A program made the translations under genes and the position numbers. Source: Polychytrium aggregatum (Eukaryota; Chytridiomycota; Chytridiomycetes; Polychytriales). From it: 64,000 nucleotides of DNA. How positions within the stretch are numbered: the first letter of the stretch is position 1; the number at the start of each line of letters is the position of its first letter. Shown here one piece after another: positions 12,926 to 25,364 of the stretch. The stretch spans positions 434,001 through 498,000 of the forward strand of contig NW_026516209.1 of assembly GCF_025602895.1 (NCBI RefSeq). Direction: 5' to 3'. Below the pieces are notes generated by a model, which saw only the letters and a list, made by a program, of their open reading frames with translations, did no database searches and had not been told where the DNA came from.

Positions 12926-13498
12926 TCGAGCTCTCAAGCTGCACAGGGCTGCACAGGACTGCACGCTGATGAGCTGTCGACGTGCTGTCGATGTGCTGTC
13001 GATGTGCTGTTGATGTGCTGTTGATGTGCTGTTGATGTGAAGCCACTGCTGCTCATGTAGCAACAGATTTTTTTTCAGGTGGAGGCGCCAAGGATGGCGC
13101 AACCACAAAGTGCCTTCTCATACAAGCGGTTGCGGCTGTGCGATTGATGATGCAGTCGGTCGCGCGACTGGAGATGAATTTGCACAGTCACAGATCCGTT
13201 CGTTGAGATGCTCGCTGGCATTTTTTCGGACAGATAGGCACATCGCCGCCAAACAACGATTTCGTTCATGTCAACCGATCGAGTCCATAGGTCAACGACC
13301 TCGGCTCAGCCAGTCAGAGCGTCACAGGCCAGGTCCTGATTTGGGATGGGAGGGGGTGATTCTGTCTAGTCGTTTATTGTACCTTCGGCCCAAGGGGCAA
13401 GGGGAATGCGTGCCGGCGATCGCTCCCTGGGAGATGGACTCTGAAATCGGAAGGGCTGGCGACTCTCTTCGACGGCATCGACCTCTCCGCAGCGAACC
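12926..13498. other. Convergent 3' region of PRP19 and the MPP-alpha gene
   Basis: The two flanking genes end toward each other. The stretch holds a 12-nt tandem repeat just past the PRP19 stop and nothing else I can support. Confidence 0.6.
12971..13039. repeat. Tandem 12-nt repeat
   Basis: About five to six copies of GTGCTGTYGATG lie head to tail (the variable base is C in the first copies and T in the later ones). It sits in the probable 3' UTR of PRP19. Confidence 0.85.
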
Positions 13499-15218
13499 TT
13501 ACGCCGCTTGAGACCGACCGAGCTGCCAGTCGCGTAGAGTCTCGGACGCTTTGTGGAGCGGATCATTGTCGAAGATAGGGCCCTGCACAACGACAGTGGG
13601 CTGACCCTGGCCAGTGCGGGTCCAGTGGCGAGTGTTGTCGTCGCCGAAATCGAGGGGCGACCGAATGTCCTCGCCCAGGACAACCCGGCGGGCGACTCGC
13701 TTGATGTCCGCGGCCTGGATACTGTCGATGCGGCGGCACATTTCGCTTGCATCCACGCGCTTGCCTTGCAGCACTACCTGCTTGCCGATATCCTCGAGCT
13801 CGACCATACGCATCTCCAAGTTCATCAGCAGGTTGCTCTTGAGCTGGTTCTTGGCGCGCGACAGCTCCTCGCGACCAATGTCCATGGTCATGCGGACCAT
13901 TTGATCACAGATGATGGGCAGGATCGCACGGTGGGCTTCGACAAAAGGGGGCACGGCCGCAGCGATGCCAAAGAGCCCCGTATCGGCATAGGAGTAGTTG
14001 ACGGTGTTGCAGTTCTCGACCCAGTGGTACCGGTTCAGAACTTGGGTGTAGAGCCGGGTGTACATACCCTTGCCTGGACCACCGGCGCTGAAGGAGCCGC
14101 CACCGCCCATGAGGCTGGCCAAGATGGCCAGCGGATAGACGTCGGGATCGTAGAGCGACGGCGCCTCAAAGGCGACGTACACGTTGGTGAGCACGGGGAT
14201 GTCCGGATTGGGCGGCGGAGGGTTGCTGGAGGTGTCCAAGATCTCGATGCCGCCCGAATAGACTGCGGGGCGGATAAGCGAGTTTTGCAGGGCCAAGGTT
14301 TCTGGCGATGCCGGCGACATGTCGCCAAAGTGCTGCTCTATGAGCTCGACAAGAGCCTGGTGCTCCATGCCCACACCAGCAAAGGTGATGCGCTCGGGGG
14401 TATACCAAGTCGACTTGTAGTTGCGGATGGCCTCCGGAGTAAGACTGTTGAGCTGCTCGGGCGAGCAGAAGAGAGAGTTGCCCAGGGTGTGGGTGTTGTC
14501 CTGTGCGGGGTGCTGGAAGGCCACACGATGCAGATGCTCCGGCAGGATCATCTCGGGCCGCATCTGGAGGTCCTCGAGCTCGTACATGGTGGTGATCCGC
14601 GTGTCCTCGAGCTCCTCGGGGAGGATCTTGGCATGCCGGAGGATTTGGGAGACAATGTTGACAACCTTTGGCAGGTCCGGGCGGAAAACCGAGGATTGGT
14701 ACATGATGGTGTCTCTGGAGCTGTGGGCCGAGATATTGCCGCCGAGCGCCTCGAGCTGCTGGACGAGTTGCTCAGTTGTGAAGTCGCGGGTGCTCTAGCC
14801 ATGTCGTTGCGGAGGTATAACCGGCAGGCGTCAGTCCCAAAGTGACAAATGGCGCATGCGGAGAGCCCGCACCCATGGTTGCGTTGGGAAAGGCCTGTTG
14901 GCTTACCTTGAAGGTCATGCGATCTAAGATGTGGCTGCATCCAGAATTGGCGATGGTTTCGTTCCGGGTGCCAGTGTTGATGTATGCGCCGAAGGAAACA
15001 AAGTGGCCAGGGGTTTCGACCGAGGCGACCTTGATGCCGTTCTTGAGGGTGGTGATGACTGTCGGGACGCCGGGTGGCAAGATGGGTGCGGGAGGCGAGG
15101 GTTTCTTTCTGGAGAAGAGCGACATGTGGCGCACGACCGTCGATGATCGGCCCAGGATCGCCGGAGCGGCTGCGCGGCCGTTGCGCATGATCGAAAGCAG
15201 TGCCTGGCTCTGCGACAT
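13499..15218 (-). CDS. MAS2: Mitochondrial processing peptidase, alpha subunit
   Basis: Non-catalytic, substrate-binding partner of the peptidase that removes presequences in the mitochondrial matrix. Two exons on the minus strand, 15218-14907 and 14794-13499, join in phase 0 (FK then STRDF) to give 535 residues. The first ~35 residues are basic and hydroxylated, fitting a matrix-targeting presequence. The position of the beta subunit's HxxEH zinc motif reads GCSHILDRM, so the catalytic residues are absent, as expected for alpha. The substrate-gating glycine-rich loop GGGGSFSAGGPGKGMY is intact. Length fits the family. The chosen start (MSQSQALL) precedes a plausible presequence; the frame stays open upstream through a 12-nt repeat to further ATGs at about 15,350 and 15,506, which I consider less likely starts. 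Confidence 0.95.
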
Positions 15219-15718
15219 GGTTGGGGAGATCGTGCGGATCGTACGATTCAGCGGTGTGCAGAAGCAGCTGGGGACGACGGTTTTGGGCGATCGGAAACAG
15301 AAGCGCCGCCACGCAGCGCAACTGCGAGCAGCGACAAAGCCGCAGGCCATGGCGTTCTGTGCGGCGTTCTGTGCGGCGTTCTGTGCGGCGTTCTGTGCGG
15401 CGTTCTGTGCGGCGTTCTGTGCCTGCACCCAGAGACTGCGCGCGACACCCGTGGCTGGCCGTCGAGTGGCCACGCAGGCGCCTGCGCAGTGCGCAGCCCA
15501 CTTCATATCCGCAATGAGCCCAATATGTGCGTTTCGGGACGCACTTTTTTTTGTTGCGCCGCCGTGCACGATATCTGCCGCCGCGGCCGTCTGTCCTCGT
15601 TCGCCCGGCCCGCCCCAGATCGCCCAAGCACCACACGCTTCTGCGGCCTGTCGTCTCCGTAGACTCGGCCTGCTCCATCAGCCCCACGCAACTGCGTCTG
15701 CTCGCCGTATCGCCAGCC
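15219..15718. other. Divergent promoter region upstream of MAS2
   Basis: It contains the 12-nt repeat at 15349-15422 and a T run at about 15,545. The minus frame remains open here as an upstream extension of the MAS2 frame, and I treat it as 5' leader. Confidence 0.5.
15349..15422. repeat. Tandem 12-nt repeat
   Basis: About six near-perfect copies of GCGGCGTTCTGT. Read on the minus strand in the MAS2 frame it would encode repeated Asn-Ala-Ala-Gln, but it lies upstream of the likely start codon. Confidence 0.95.
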
Positions 15719-16024
15719 ATGTCCGCTGCGGCTCTGGGTATGTACGTATCAATAACAACCCGTGTCCCCCCTGTATCGCACTCGGCTGCCCCCCCCCATT
15801 TCGCCCGCGATGGCCGCTGGCTGCACTTCGTGCCTCTCTAGCACCGTCGCTTGTCGATGAGCTGCGACTTTTCGAGCGCCTACGAGCGCCAAACAGCCAC
15901 CCATAGTCACTATCTTGCCGCACGTTTCCTGAGGAAGGCACCCTTGAAAACGGTCGCTCGGGAGGCCTCTGCGGCAGGCCTAGTTTTTACCCACATGACA
16001 CTCTACGTGTGGATAAATGGTTAG
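15719..16024 (+). CDS. Candidate small protein, doubtful
   Basis: A short frame ending at 16022-16024 reads like protein (HYLAARFLRKAPLKTVA, then a hydrophobic LVFTHMTLYVWI). Two starts are possible. One is an ATG at 15857, giving a 55-residue single-exon ORF. The other is an ATG at 15719 with exon 15719-15737, donor GTATGT, and acceptor CAG at 15896, giving 48 residues. The GTATGT directly after a short ATG exon favours the spliced form. The basic amphipathic stretch followed by a hydrophobic segment would suit a tiny mitochondrial membrane protein, but I recognise no family. It may be chance. Confidence 0.3.
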
Positions 16025-16234
16025 ATATGGAAGATCAAACAGCAGCAAGGGTGCTATTTGCCTGGTTTGCAGGGACCTTGTCCCGATTGCGCTCCAGGCA
16101 TCGACCGTCTGCAACACATCCTCCCCATGCAAAACCCAGTCCCCAGTCCCCAGCCCTCTGTGCCCAAGCAACCATCGTGTCTACTGCAGTGACTCACCAT
16201 TGGCGTCCAAACGAACTGCGTTGGTTGTGTAGAT

Positions 16235-17610
16235 ATGTCCTCTGCCGAGGTGCTTGAACTTGTACAAGCAGATGCTGCAGAATTCCCCAAGCTCGTTCGA
16301 GAGCTGACAGCCAAGGCTGCCGAGATTCGATCGCGGCTGGTTCTGCATATGAAACAGTGAGTTGCATTCTGTTTCGCTGATGAGCTTGGCTCTGTGTATG
16401 CGCTGGATGCAGCGATGAGCAATCTCGCTGACATGGCTCTCGCATCTGCTGCGGTCACGTTGCGATCTAGAATCAAAAATGGCTCCCTACCGACAAGCAA
16501 AGGCGTCTCGCTATACGAAGTCAAGCTCCACAGCCTGCTCAGCTACATCACAAACCTGTCCTACTACTTTCTCCTCAAGATCCATGGCCATCGCATCGAA
16601 GACCATCCGGTGGTGGACCAACTTGTCGAGCTTCGGATTGTGATGGAGCGGATCAAGCCTCTCGAGCAGAAGCTCAAGTACCAAATCGACAAGCTGCTGA
16701 AGGCGTCGTCATCGACGGAAGAGCCCGCTGCAGTAACCGACATTCAAAATCCACTGCAGTTCAAGCCAAATCCTCAAGATCTTGTCCAGGGCGATGGTGA
16801 TGGTAAGGCCGAGTCGTGTGACAGGCTCTACAGTGCGATCATTCTCTGTTCCGTTGGACTGACTCATTTGCCCCAATTGCTCGATTTCCAGCCGCGGACG
16901 ATGACTCGGCGGACATTGCCAAGATGATTGCCGATGCCGACAAGGTTTACAAACCCCCTCGCATTGCGCCCATGCCGTATGAAGACGGCCCGCGCAACAA
17001 GTTCGCGGTGACCGAGAAAATGAAGGAGCGAGCCTCAAAGTCGCGGCTGATGCGGGAGATCACTGCCCAGTACGATAGCCGCCCAGAAGAAATCACCTCC
17101 GAGGGAACGGGGTACGGCGCGCGTGACATGTCAAGCGAACTGGATCAACGGTGGAAAGACATTGAGGAATTTGAAGAGGCCAACTTTGTCCGCAAGAACC
17201 TGACCCGTGATGAAAAGAAACTCGAGCGGGCCCTCCGGAAGAGAGGCGCCACGTTGCGGTTCCAGGACGAGCTTGGGGTATGTTCGCCACTCGGCCCTGC
17301 GCTGCTGTTGCTCGGCTGGATATGGATCATGCTCAGCCCACTCATTCGTCTCTTACCGCTTCTCCAGAACTTTGATGACTTCCGTGACCTTCAGGGCTTG
17401 AACCAAACGGTCTCGCGCCAAGACCGCCAGGTGTTCGGGTCCGGTGCCGCCGGCAAGCGAAACAAGCATTCCGAGCAGTACGAATCCGGCAAGCGCAAGT
17501 TTGCCGATGCTGGCGAGATGATCTCTTCGCTGAGTCAGGGCCAGACACGTCGTGCGCCCGTGTCTGAGTTTGACCGTCAGCTCAAGAAAGCTAAGAAGCG
17601 GCGAGCATAG
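16235..17610 (+). CDS. LCP5: Neuroguidin/Lcp5 (Sas10/Utp3/C1D family)
   Basis: U3 snoRNA-associated protein of the small-subunit processome, acting in the nucleolus in 18S rRNA maturation. Four exons join in frame: 16235-16356, 16471-16802, 16892-17277, 17368-17610; 360 residues. The Sas10/Utp3/C1D domain covers about residues 1-110, with TSKGVSLYEVKLHSLLSY and LEQKLKYQIDKLLK, both hallmarks of the family. The C-terminal part has YKPPRIAPMPYEDG and ends in a basic stretch with KKAKKRRA, a likely nucleolar signal. The start at 16235 is an ATG followed by a helix-forming segment that joins correctly to the domain after intron 1. Length fits fungal and animal homologues (about 315-360). Confidence 0.93.
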
Positions 17611-17971
17611 CGGCACACCCGCTTCACAATATAGATTTTTGTATCCACGCTCCTCTCTGGGTCTCACGCTCCTCCGAATGCGGTGTATCTCTGGGTGCTT
17701 TCGTGATCGCGTGCGGTTGGTGGCCGCCTGACATTCACCAAGGCTGGACCGCACAGGCCGTCGTTGGATAACGAAGCTGTCCACGAGCACAGCGCTCCTG
17801 CCGCATCACCCTTAGTGGACTCGAGTCGATCAGCCGTGTTCATATTCAAATTGCCACGGAACATTCAGCTCAATGCCGGTGGGCACAGCGGCAGCGACGG
17901 GATTTCAAAGCATCGGTGGAGCTGCCCAGGGTCGCCGAAACGTGGTGCAGCGCTGCATGAGCTGCTGCCAC
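17611..17971. other. Convergent 3' region of LCP5 and RFA1
   Basis: The two genes converge here. I see nothing beyond presumed 3' ends. Confidence 0.5.
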
Positions 17972-20900
17972 TCACAAGAGCGTGCGGATGACGCCCAAGA
18001 GTCGCTTGGACTCGTTCGCATAGTCGAGGGGGACAGCGCTTTGGATTGCATAGCGGATCTTTGTCTCGCCCTGCATAAGCAGCGGGTCCGATACATTCAT
18101 TAGTGCTGCAAACGGCATTACTTGATACGCACCCACCCAGTCGAAGCCCAGCCATGCATTTATATCAGACACACGCGGGTGGCTTGGAAGCCGAACCTAC
18201 CTGATACACGTCGGACTTGGCCCGGATCTTCATGTTGAACGTTTTGAACATCGACGAGCGAATGAGGTTGGGGCGCTCTTCGACCTGAAGCCGGCAAATG
18301 GAGCATTGGAGGAAGCAGGGTCAAATATGCGCGAGAGCGACACACGAAAGTCATGGCGGGGGAAAACAAACGACCCGGATGCCCCAGGTTCAAAGCATCA
18401 AGCTGGACGAACTAATACATCCGTCCGCTTCAACAGGCTCCGCTGCAGTCAGTTTCACCAATCAGAATCGCTTACGGTGGCCTGTTGGAGTTCGTTTGCC
18501 GATCGATCCACGATGCGCACGGCCACCTCGTTGAACGCCTGCACCCACATGTTGCCGGTGTAGTCCGCCACGGTGAGGGGCAAGATATATCTGGAGCACG
18601 ATAGATTCAGAGATCACGTTGTCAGTCAGCCGCATCTTCGGACGACCGGATCTGAAGGCTGCGTCTGGTCAAACGACAAACCCACCTGTAGGTTGGCTCC
18701 GAATAGATCTCGTTGCAGGCAGAGCATCTCCAGTCTCCTCCTTCAGTAGTAAGTTTCTTGTTGCATCTTGGCTTCGTACAGGCAGGATAGCCGACATTGC
18801 CGTCGGTTTTGATGAAGGTAATTGTCGCTTGGATCGCGAAGATCACGCCCTGTGTATCCTGTGTGTATGTGTTAGCCATGGACCGCGAGATCATACGATC
18901 ATTGTCTCGGGCTGTCCGCACGCCAGAAGGCCTGCTGTGCAGGGGCGCGAATGTGTCGTGAGAGAGTACTTACGCCTTGCGAGATGGATGCCTCCGCTGC
19001 TTTGATCTCTTCGCAGGTCTGCAAGCGGCCGGAGATGATATCACTTCCCGAGCTTGAGGCTCCGGCCGTGTGATCGTAGGATTTGAAAGAAAAGCCTTGG
19101 CCCTCCAAAGCATACCAGCTTTGCAGAGCGCTTGTCTCGGATATGTTAGGATCGACCATGATCGTCGAATTGAAGGAAGCCGACAGAGTCCGGCCTGAAG
19201 CACAACGGAGCAAGGTTAATGTTCACTCTCCGTGTCACCGGCGGCATCAAGCAAAAACTTGGCTGTTTGCCGACTACACATACCGCCCCAATCGCTGACT
19301 TTGGCTGCCTTGATGAGAACAACCGAGCCATGGTTGGCAGAAAAGGCCTCGGCCTGCTGGCCCCACAATGTGCAGCGCACGGAATATCCACTGTCGTCCA
19401 CAAGTGTGATATCGCGCTTGGTGATCTGTTCAATGAAAAGGCCGAGCTCTGGTTCATGAGCTGCACAGTCCCGCCTTCTCCGGACGTCGCGATCAATAAA
19501 GAAACAACAGGGTGCGCTACACTCACATCCTTGTTGCTATTCTTCGAGGTGATGGTTGCCACTGAGCCGAGGTCTGTGACAACTCCCAAGATATCTGCAT
19601 ATGGCCTGTATCAGCAAGGGCCCAAAAACACATTGCTATTTTCAATCCCTCTGAGAGTCGGTGTCATGCCGTACCCGCTATGCCGTCCTTTTGGATACTG
19701 TTGAGCGCGCCGAGCTTGACCAAATTTAGGCGGATGATCGGAACAGCGACGCTGTCGGTGCACTGCAAGAGAATAATGACGGTTATTGGCTGTGCCTTGC
19801 CCATGACGAGCTACTCCGTGGTCCCAACTAGAGCGATGCCGTCGCCGACAAATTCCAGCCCATCTTTACCAGATCAACTATGGCGTTTGAATCCATGTAA
19901 AGCTCGTATTCGTTCTGCACGGTTGAGAACTGCTTCTTGGCAGGTCGGACCGTGCATTTGGAGACATTATAAACCTGTGGACATGGTCGATCGTATTCAG
20001 ATATCATCGTTCGCCACAGAGCACCCCATTGATCACAGCATATAACACAAGTTATCCGGCATATCCTCACTATCGCGTACACCCGGCATATCTTCGCTAT
20101 CGCATGCACTGCTACAGACAGATAGACTGTGTACCTTTCCTTCCTCAATCTTGGCATGGAACGCGACAGCTTGCTCCGAGAACGCGGTGGCTCTGATTTC
20201 GCCCTGACATCATGCCAACCCAGCATATTTTGGTCAATTGAAAGCCAAGCTCCGCCCTGCCCTGCTCTCGCCCGGCATCGATTGACTCAGAGAAACGGCG
20301 AATGTCGTCGGCCCGTATGGCGTGTTTCCTTACCGAGTCATCAACAAAAGTCACGCTGAAGAGCGTTCCTTGCTTTCCGTTCTTGCTCCAGGAACGAATA
20401 TCGCCTTTGTCAATAGCGCGAGCACGGATGGTCCATCTGCGATGACCAAGCGTGGGTCCAGAACATGCAACCATATTAGCGTCAAGCGGGCATGAAACGG
20501 CTTTGCGACCGAGGTGAACGGATGCACGTGCATGTATCTGGCCCGCTGCGGCTTGGCTCAACGTGCGGATCCGCAGATCTTGGCATTCAGCGTCGTCTGG
20601 GCGTACCTGTTTTGGTAGGGGCTCAGGCTCGAGATCGGGAAGGCAGGGTCATTGGTACGACCATGCGACACTGCATTGCTCTGGAATTTTTGGGCAGGTG
20701 GTTGTCTGGGCCGCTGAGCAAAGGTGCTGCCCGTATTGTCATAGCCCATAGGACCAGCTGCAGGAGGTGCCCGCTGCACCGGAGCCGGAGCCGGAGCCGA
20801 AGCCGAAGCCGAAGCTGCCACTGGAGCCGAGACAGGGACTGGCCTTGCGCCTTGGTTGGCCGGAGAGTCGTTCATCATAGCATCCATGGCACCGGGGTAG

Positions 20901-21579
20901 TATTGCAGCGGGATCGTTTCTCCAGGCGCCGTAAGGGCCTGGCACTCAATGATGATGATGATTCTGCAAATCAAGCATTCGGTGAGTCACTCTCATCCCC
21001 TGGCCGTGGCTGCGTCAGACGGATCCGCACGTTCTGTCACCCGACAGCATCTCATTTAGAAGTGCATACGAGTAAGATGAACAAAGGCATGCTTAATCTA
21101 CTTTTTATCGCCGATCTTGTTGCAAACCATCTTGTCGAGGCGCAAGATAGAACCCTTGGAGATCAGCTCTCTCTCGATCATGTAATTCAACTGGGTGCTC
21201 AGCATGCCTACAAAAATGTGTATCAGTAACCGCTGCCTCGCTGGCGCCCAGTTGCAGTGCCGGATCGATTGAAAAGAGATAACACTTACCAACGCCCGCC
21301 GAAGCACCATCGGTGATCGAAAGTCTGGTCATCATGATCAGTCAGATTGGGAAGGCGTAAGGCTCAGCATGTCGATACGATCACAGCACCGTTGCGCTGC
21401 GTGAGGATGCACACGCCCTTTGCTGCAATTTCATACCTGTAGCGATCGATCGACTGCGTCTGAGAGGCGGCGGCCTTCCGGATCGACAGGAGCTGGACCA
21501 CAACGCCAGCAGGCATTGGGGTTCCTGGTGCTGCGGATAGAATACTCTGGATTCCGCCTCTGGTCAACGGGGTGGTCAT
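17972..21579 (-). CDS. RFA1: Replication protein A, 70-kDa subunit
   Basis: Largest subunit of the single-stranded DNA-binding heterotrimer used in replication, repair and recombination. I trace about 15 short exons on the minus strand. They are, in order: the N-terminal OB fold from MTTPLTRGG, with SAGVGMLSTQLNYMI across an intron; a Ser/Pro/Ala-rich linker with an Ala-Pro/Ala-Ser repeat at about 20,775-20,845; DBD-A (RWTIRARAIDKGDIRSW, GEIRATAFSEQAVAFHAKI, VYNVSKCTVRPAKKQF); DBD-B (ITKRDITLVDDSGYSVRCTLW); and DBD-C with its zinc ribbon CTKPRC...CSAC (CX4C and CX2C). The protein ends at KIRYAIQSAVPLDYANESKRLLG. Intron positions were read by eye, so single joins may be off by a few bases; identity and order of domains are firm. 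Confidence 0.93.
20774..20845. repeat. Short GAGCCG-type repeat in RFA1 linker
   Basis: Hexamer-like repeats (GCCGGAGCC, GCCGAAGCC) encode alternating Ala-Pro and Ala-Ser in the flexible linker between the RFA1 N-terminal domain and DBD-A. Confidence 0.7.
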
Positions 21580-22012
21580 GGCGAAGGCAAGGTGCGTCGT
21601 CTGCACTGGCTGTGTTGGTTGTGCTGGGGTGTTTGATCGCCCTCAAGAGCCGGCGGTGTGTTGCGCTTTGCAGATCCAGGCAAAGCCGATGCAGACCAGG
21701 CCCAAAAGCCGCCCCAGCAAGATATCCTGGCATGCGGAGTCTCAAGCGAAGCACCCGTCACGTGTCCCTCAATCATGCCTTTCCAGGCAAATTGCTTGTG
21801 GCCGTGTCTCCATCACCAGCAACACGCAGCAACTGATGTCAGAGGCACTCTGGGACCCGTTTCATCCCAAGCAAGCTGTAAGAAGGACCAGCCGTGTTCA
21901 CATTCAGCCGTAAGGGGCATTGGCAGCGAATCCCAGAGCTTGGCCGCGCCTCATTTCTTTGGAAACGGCGTTCGGCCACAAGCTGTACATGCAACGGGGC
22001 CATGCTTCCCGT
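21580..22012. other. RFA1 promoter region / RhoGAP gene 3' end
   Basis: Both flanking genes are on the minus strand; this gap must hold the RFA1 promoter. No supported ORF; overlapping frames on both strands look like shadows. Confidence 0.5.
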
Positions 22013-25000
22013 TCAATCAAATATCTGTTCGTAGTTTGAGAGAACCACCTCAACGACACGGCTCTGGAGTCGCAGCTCAGAGGGATCCGGCACTGAGTCG
22101 CTGGGAGGATCGATTAGTGTGGGTCCCCACACAATCGAGAGGTTCTGGGCATTCATCTTGTTGTCAGGCTCCATGGCCTGAACGCTGTGTGAAGGATCAT
22201 AAATGAGACGAGTCCGGTTGCAACACCACATCCGGCAAGCGCCCTGGACATGCAGTCCTTACCGATGAAGGTGTCCCATCAGGACGTGCAGGGTCGCATA
22301 GTTGGCGTCCGGCAGATCGTTTATCAGCTCATGGACGGCAATCAACCTCATGCGATCGTCGTCAATCTCTGCGTGGAGCCGGAGTGAAAGCAGGGTTAAG
22401 GCTGCATTGGCTGTTCGGCGAACGTGCTAGTGCAATCACCACAGACACTGTATGCACTTACTTGCAGCCTCGATGAGAGGGCGATACATAAGTTTTGGAA
22501 ATAGGGAATCCGGGAGCTCACGGAAATAGAGCTTGAGCACGCCTGTGATGTCATGGACATCACGAGCCCATTCTTCGAGATTCACTGTCTCGGCGTCTGA
22601 GTTGGACAAAGTGAGTGAGAGAGTGAGTGAGTGTGTGTGAGCGTGTGTGAGCGTGTGTGAGCGTGTGAGAGTGAGTGCACCTCAATTCAAGCTGTGGTCT
22701 CATCCCAAACGCAATGCCTGGCGACTTTGGTCGAAAAATTGACGGCATATTTGGACTTGTGCAGTTCCCTCTGTCGTGGCTCTCGTCATTCTCGCAGTAC
22801 ACGCCCACTTGTGGACCAACTCTGAATGCAGGACCTCCTACCTCGATCAAACAGTGTTCGCAGCTTTTGAATCGAACTCGAAAGGCCCGAGACACGGTAG
22901 ATGCCTTGCATCCTCATACCAAATTTCTCAACGGCATCGATACACTTGGTCACAATGGTGGGCACCTGGGTGCCGTCTCTCTCGAGCTGAACACTAAGCT
23001 CCACTCCAAATACAGGTTTGGCATGAATGATTGACATCATGGTTGGAGACTATCGTGCCCCAAGTAAGCGGTACATTAGCGGGGCTGACTCATATCGCAG
23101 AACCCACACGGTCCTGCTTCCGCAGGCCCAAGACACTGATGATCCTACCATGGGATATGGGGTGTATGCGTGATCCTTGCGTGGAATCGGTTGCTGTCTG
23201 CCTTGCTGGAGATACTGGTTCATGTATTCCTCAAAGTCGCGTGTGTTGTCGACCCGCTCGACAATTTTGACGAGGCCAAGCGACTCTGTCGATAGAAAAC
23301 AGCCATCGTCATCGAGCTGATCGCAGTACTCAAGAGCCTCTGTGGCTCCATGGGCTTCAGCGCACCCCATTGCATCCCCTGGCATCCAATTGCATCCCCT
23401 TGCATCCTCGAGCTCTCAATCGTTTCGGAGCAATGCGAATGCACTCACGCTTGTCCAGCGGACTGACACTGGTGGCTTCTGTCATGAGGCAGTTCTCCAG
23501 GCAGTTCGCGTACTTGATCAACTGTCGTCGGAGGCTCGAGTCACATTCATCATTGGTTTCTTTGAGGAGCTAGTGCAGTGTACGGGCGTGTGAGTCGAAT
23601 ACGTTATGGCCATGTGTTTGCTTCATCGCGATTCAATCCGATCTCACCCTGATGAAGCGGGGGAGGTGTTTCTGGAAGTAAGCGGATCGGATCGCATTTG
23701 CGTGCTGCAGTTGTATCTTGTAGTTTTCATTGGCGAGGGCAGCCTTGGTTCGCGCGTCGTCCTCGATCCTCTGGAGCTGGTTCGGTCGGAGCTCGGGTTA
23801 TGCGGGGCTTTACGGGGTGCCTCCGCTCCTAGGCGGTACATACGAACATTAAAAGACAGCGCGCGCCTCGACGCATGTGGGTCCAAACCTTTTGTGGGGT
23901 CGGGGCTTGCTTCCAAAGCCCCATGGGCGTCGAAAGACTCTTGGTCAGGCCCAAGCGCTTCTGGGACGGATAGGCAAAAGCCCCCGCGCCTGCACTTGAC
24001 GCAGACTCATTCTGCTCGCGGTGGATAACTGCTCGCTCCCAGTCCTCCGACATGGTCTCGTACTTGACCTTGGATTTCTCGAGGTTGACTTCGACCTCCT
24101 GAACGGCTTTCCATTGCTTGTATCCAGACTCCTTGAGCTAGATTGGCAAAGCATCGGTTCTCAGTGAATCATATTCGGTTTGCAGCAATCCAGTGCACCG
24201 GAACTATCCGCAGCCATAATGCAGCGCTGGGATTCGGACTCGTGGGCCATGGGATATGATGCTACAGATCGTCGGTTTCGTTTCATATGCATCCAGCGCA
24301 CCTGTTTTCGGCTTCGCTCTGTATCTTTGCAGAGTGTCGAGAGGTCCTCGGCAATCTCTGCGATCTTTTGGGAAAAATCCAGGCGAATGGAAGCCATGTT
24401 TTCGTGGATACGGCAAAGATCGCCCCACGAGTCCGAATACGTTCTATCGGGGATCGATGTGGGGCCGAAGTGGCGAGATGTTAACCATCCCGTAGACAGC
24501 CGACCGAGCTGGCTCGCAGCGTCAGTCCATATCCACACAAAATGCGGGTCTCACCCTCCTTTTCCCTCGAGCTTGTGGCTCAGCGCGCCCTGGGAGAGCT
24601 TCATCAGCGCTTTGCCATACTCCTCTTCGATGGCGGCGCGCTTCTTGAGAAAGCCGATTGCTTCCTGCAGGCGAACGAGCGGAGCGTGAGAATGCCGGAT
24701 CACGGCGAATCAGCATACTATTGGCTGCCCCCAGTGGACGCAGGACATTTACCTTGGTGCTGTTCGTTCCAGCCTTGATGCGATCCATCAGCAATCCGAA
24801 TCCGTCCTGCTGAGCCGACACGATGGCATCAAACAGTCAATGCTCCGGTGACTCGCAAGCCGCAATACCAACCGCCCTCAGCAAGACGCGCTCGGCCAAC
24901 TTGTTACCGACACCTCATCGCCACCATCGAAGGCATTCACTCTCGATGGTGCGACCTGAACTCGACGGTGCAACACCAGAGTGTTGATTCACGGGTCACT

Positions 25001-25364
25001 TCCTCTCCCTGCAACAGCTCGGGCATATGGCCAGTGACTGCACACACAATCAAAGCGAATAGAACAGAACCTCATTGTCGCAGAGCAGCTGCAGCGTGGG
25101 ATCTCTCACAGTGTCCGATTCGCTGTAGGTACCGAGCCCAGAATCGTAGTGATCGATCGCAGTTTCGTAGTATTCTTGCAAGTTATAGCCAGCAGGGCCT
25201 CCCGACGCGGCGCTCGCAGAGTGCCTGTGGTTCACACCTTCGGATCCGCCGAGCGGCTGGGAATCCAGAGAGCATCCACCCGAGCCGTCGATTGTCTTGG
25301 TCATGGATCGAGAGAGCCTTTTGGAGTTTTGGCGAACTAGCGTATCTGCTGGACTGGAGAGCAT
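22013..25364 (-). CDS. F-BAR and RhoGAP domain protein (Rgd1-like)
   Basis: Predicted GTPase-activating protein for Rho-family GTPases, recruited to membranes by its F-BAR domain; in yeast the family member Rgd1 acts in cell polarity and wall integrity. Many short minus-strand exons are readable. A Ser-rich N terminus (MLSSPADTLVRQNSKRLSRS) comes first. F-BAR pieces follow: DGFGLLMDRIKAGTNSTK, RAAIEEEYGKAL, ENMASIRLDFSQKIAEIAED, MSEDWERAV and LESSLRRQLIKYANCLENCL-like sequence. The RhoGAP domain comes last, with the arginine finger in GIYRVSG at about 22,900 and the downstream NAQNLSIVWGPTLI, ending at SNYEQIFD with the stop at 22013. I chose 25364 as the first ATG in the N-terminal frame; an upstream exon is possible. 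Exon joins were not all resolved. Confidence 0.85.
22611..22678. repeat. GTGA/GTGT simple repeat in intron
   Basis: A run of GTGAGTGA, then GTGTGTGAGC repeated three times, lies in an intron of the F-BAR/RhoGAP gene. Confidence 0.85.

Noticed and set aside
13553-14845. 430-codon plus-strand ORF opposite MAS2
   Set aside because: It is the exact antisense of the well-supported MPP-alpha coding region.
24161-24538. Independent small gene at the minus ORF starting MWIWTDAASQ
   Set aside because: Its core is the F-BAR segment of the larger RhoGAP gene; the first part is intron read-through.
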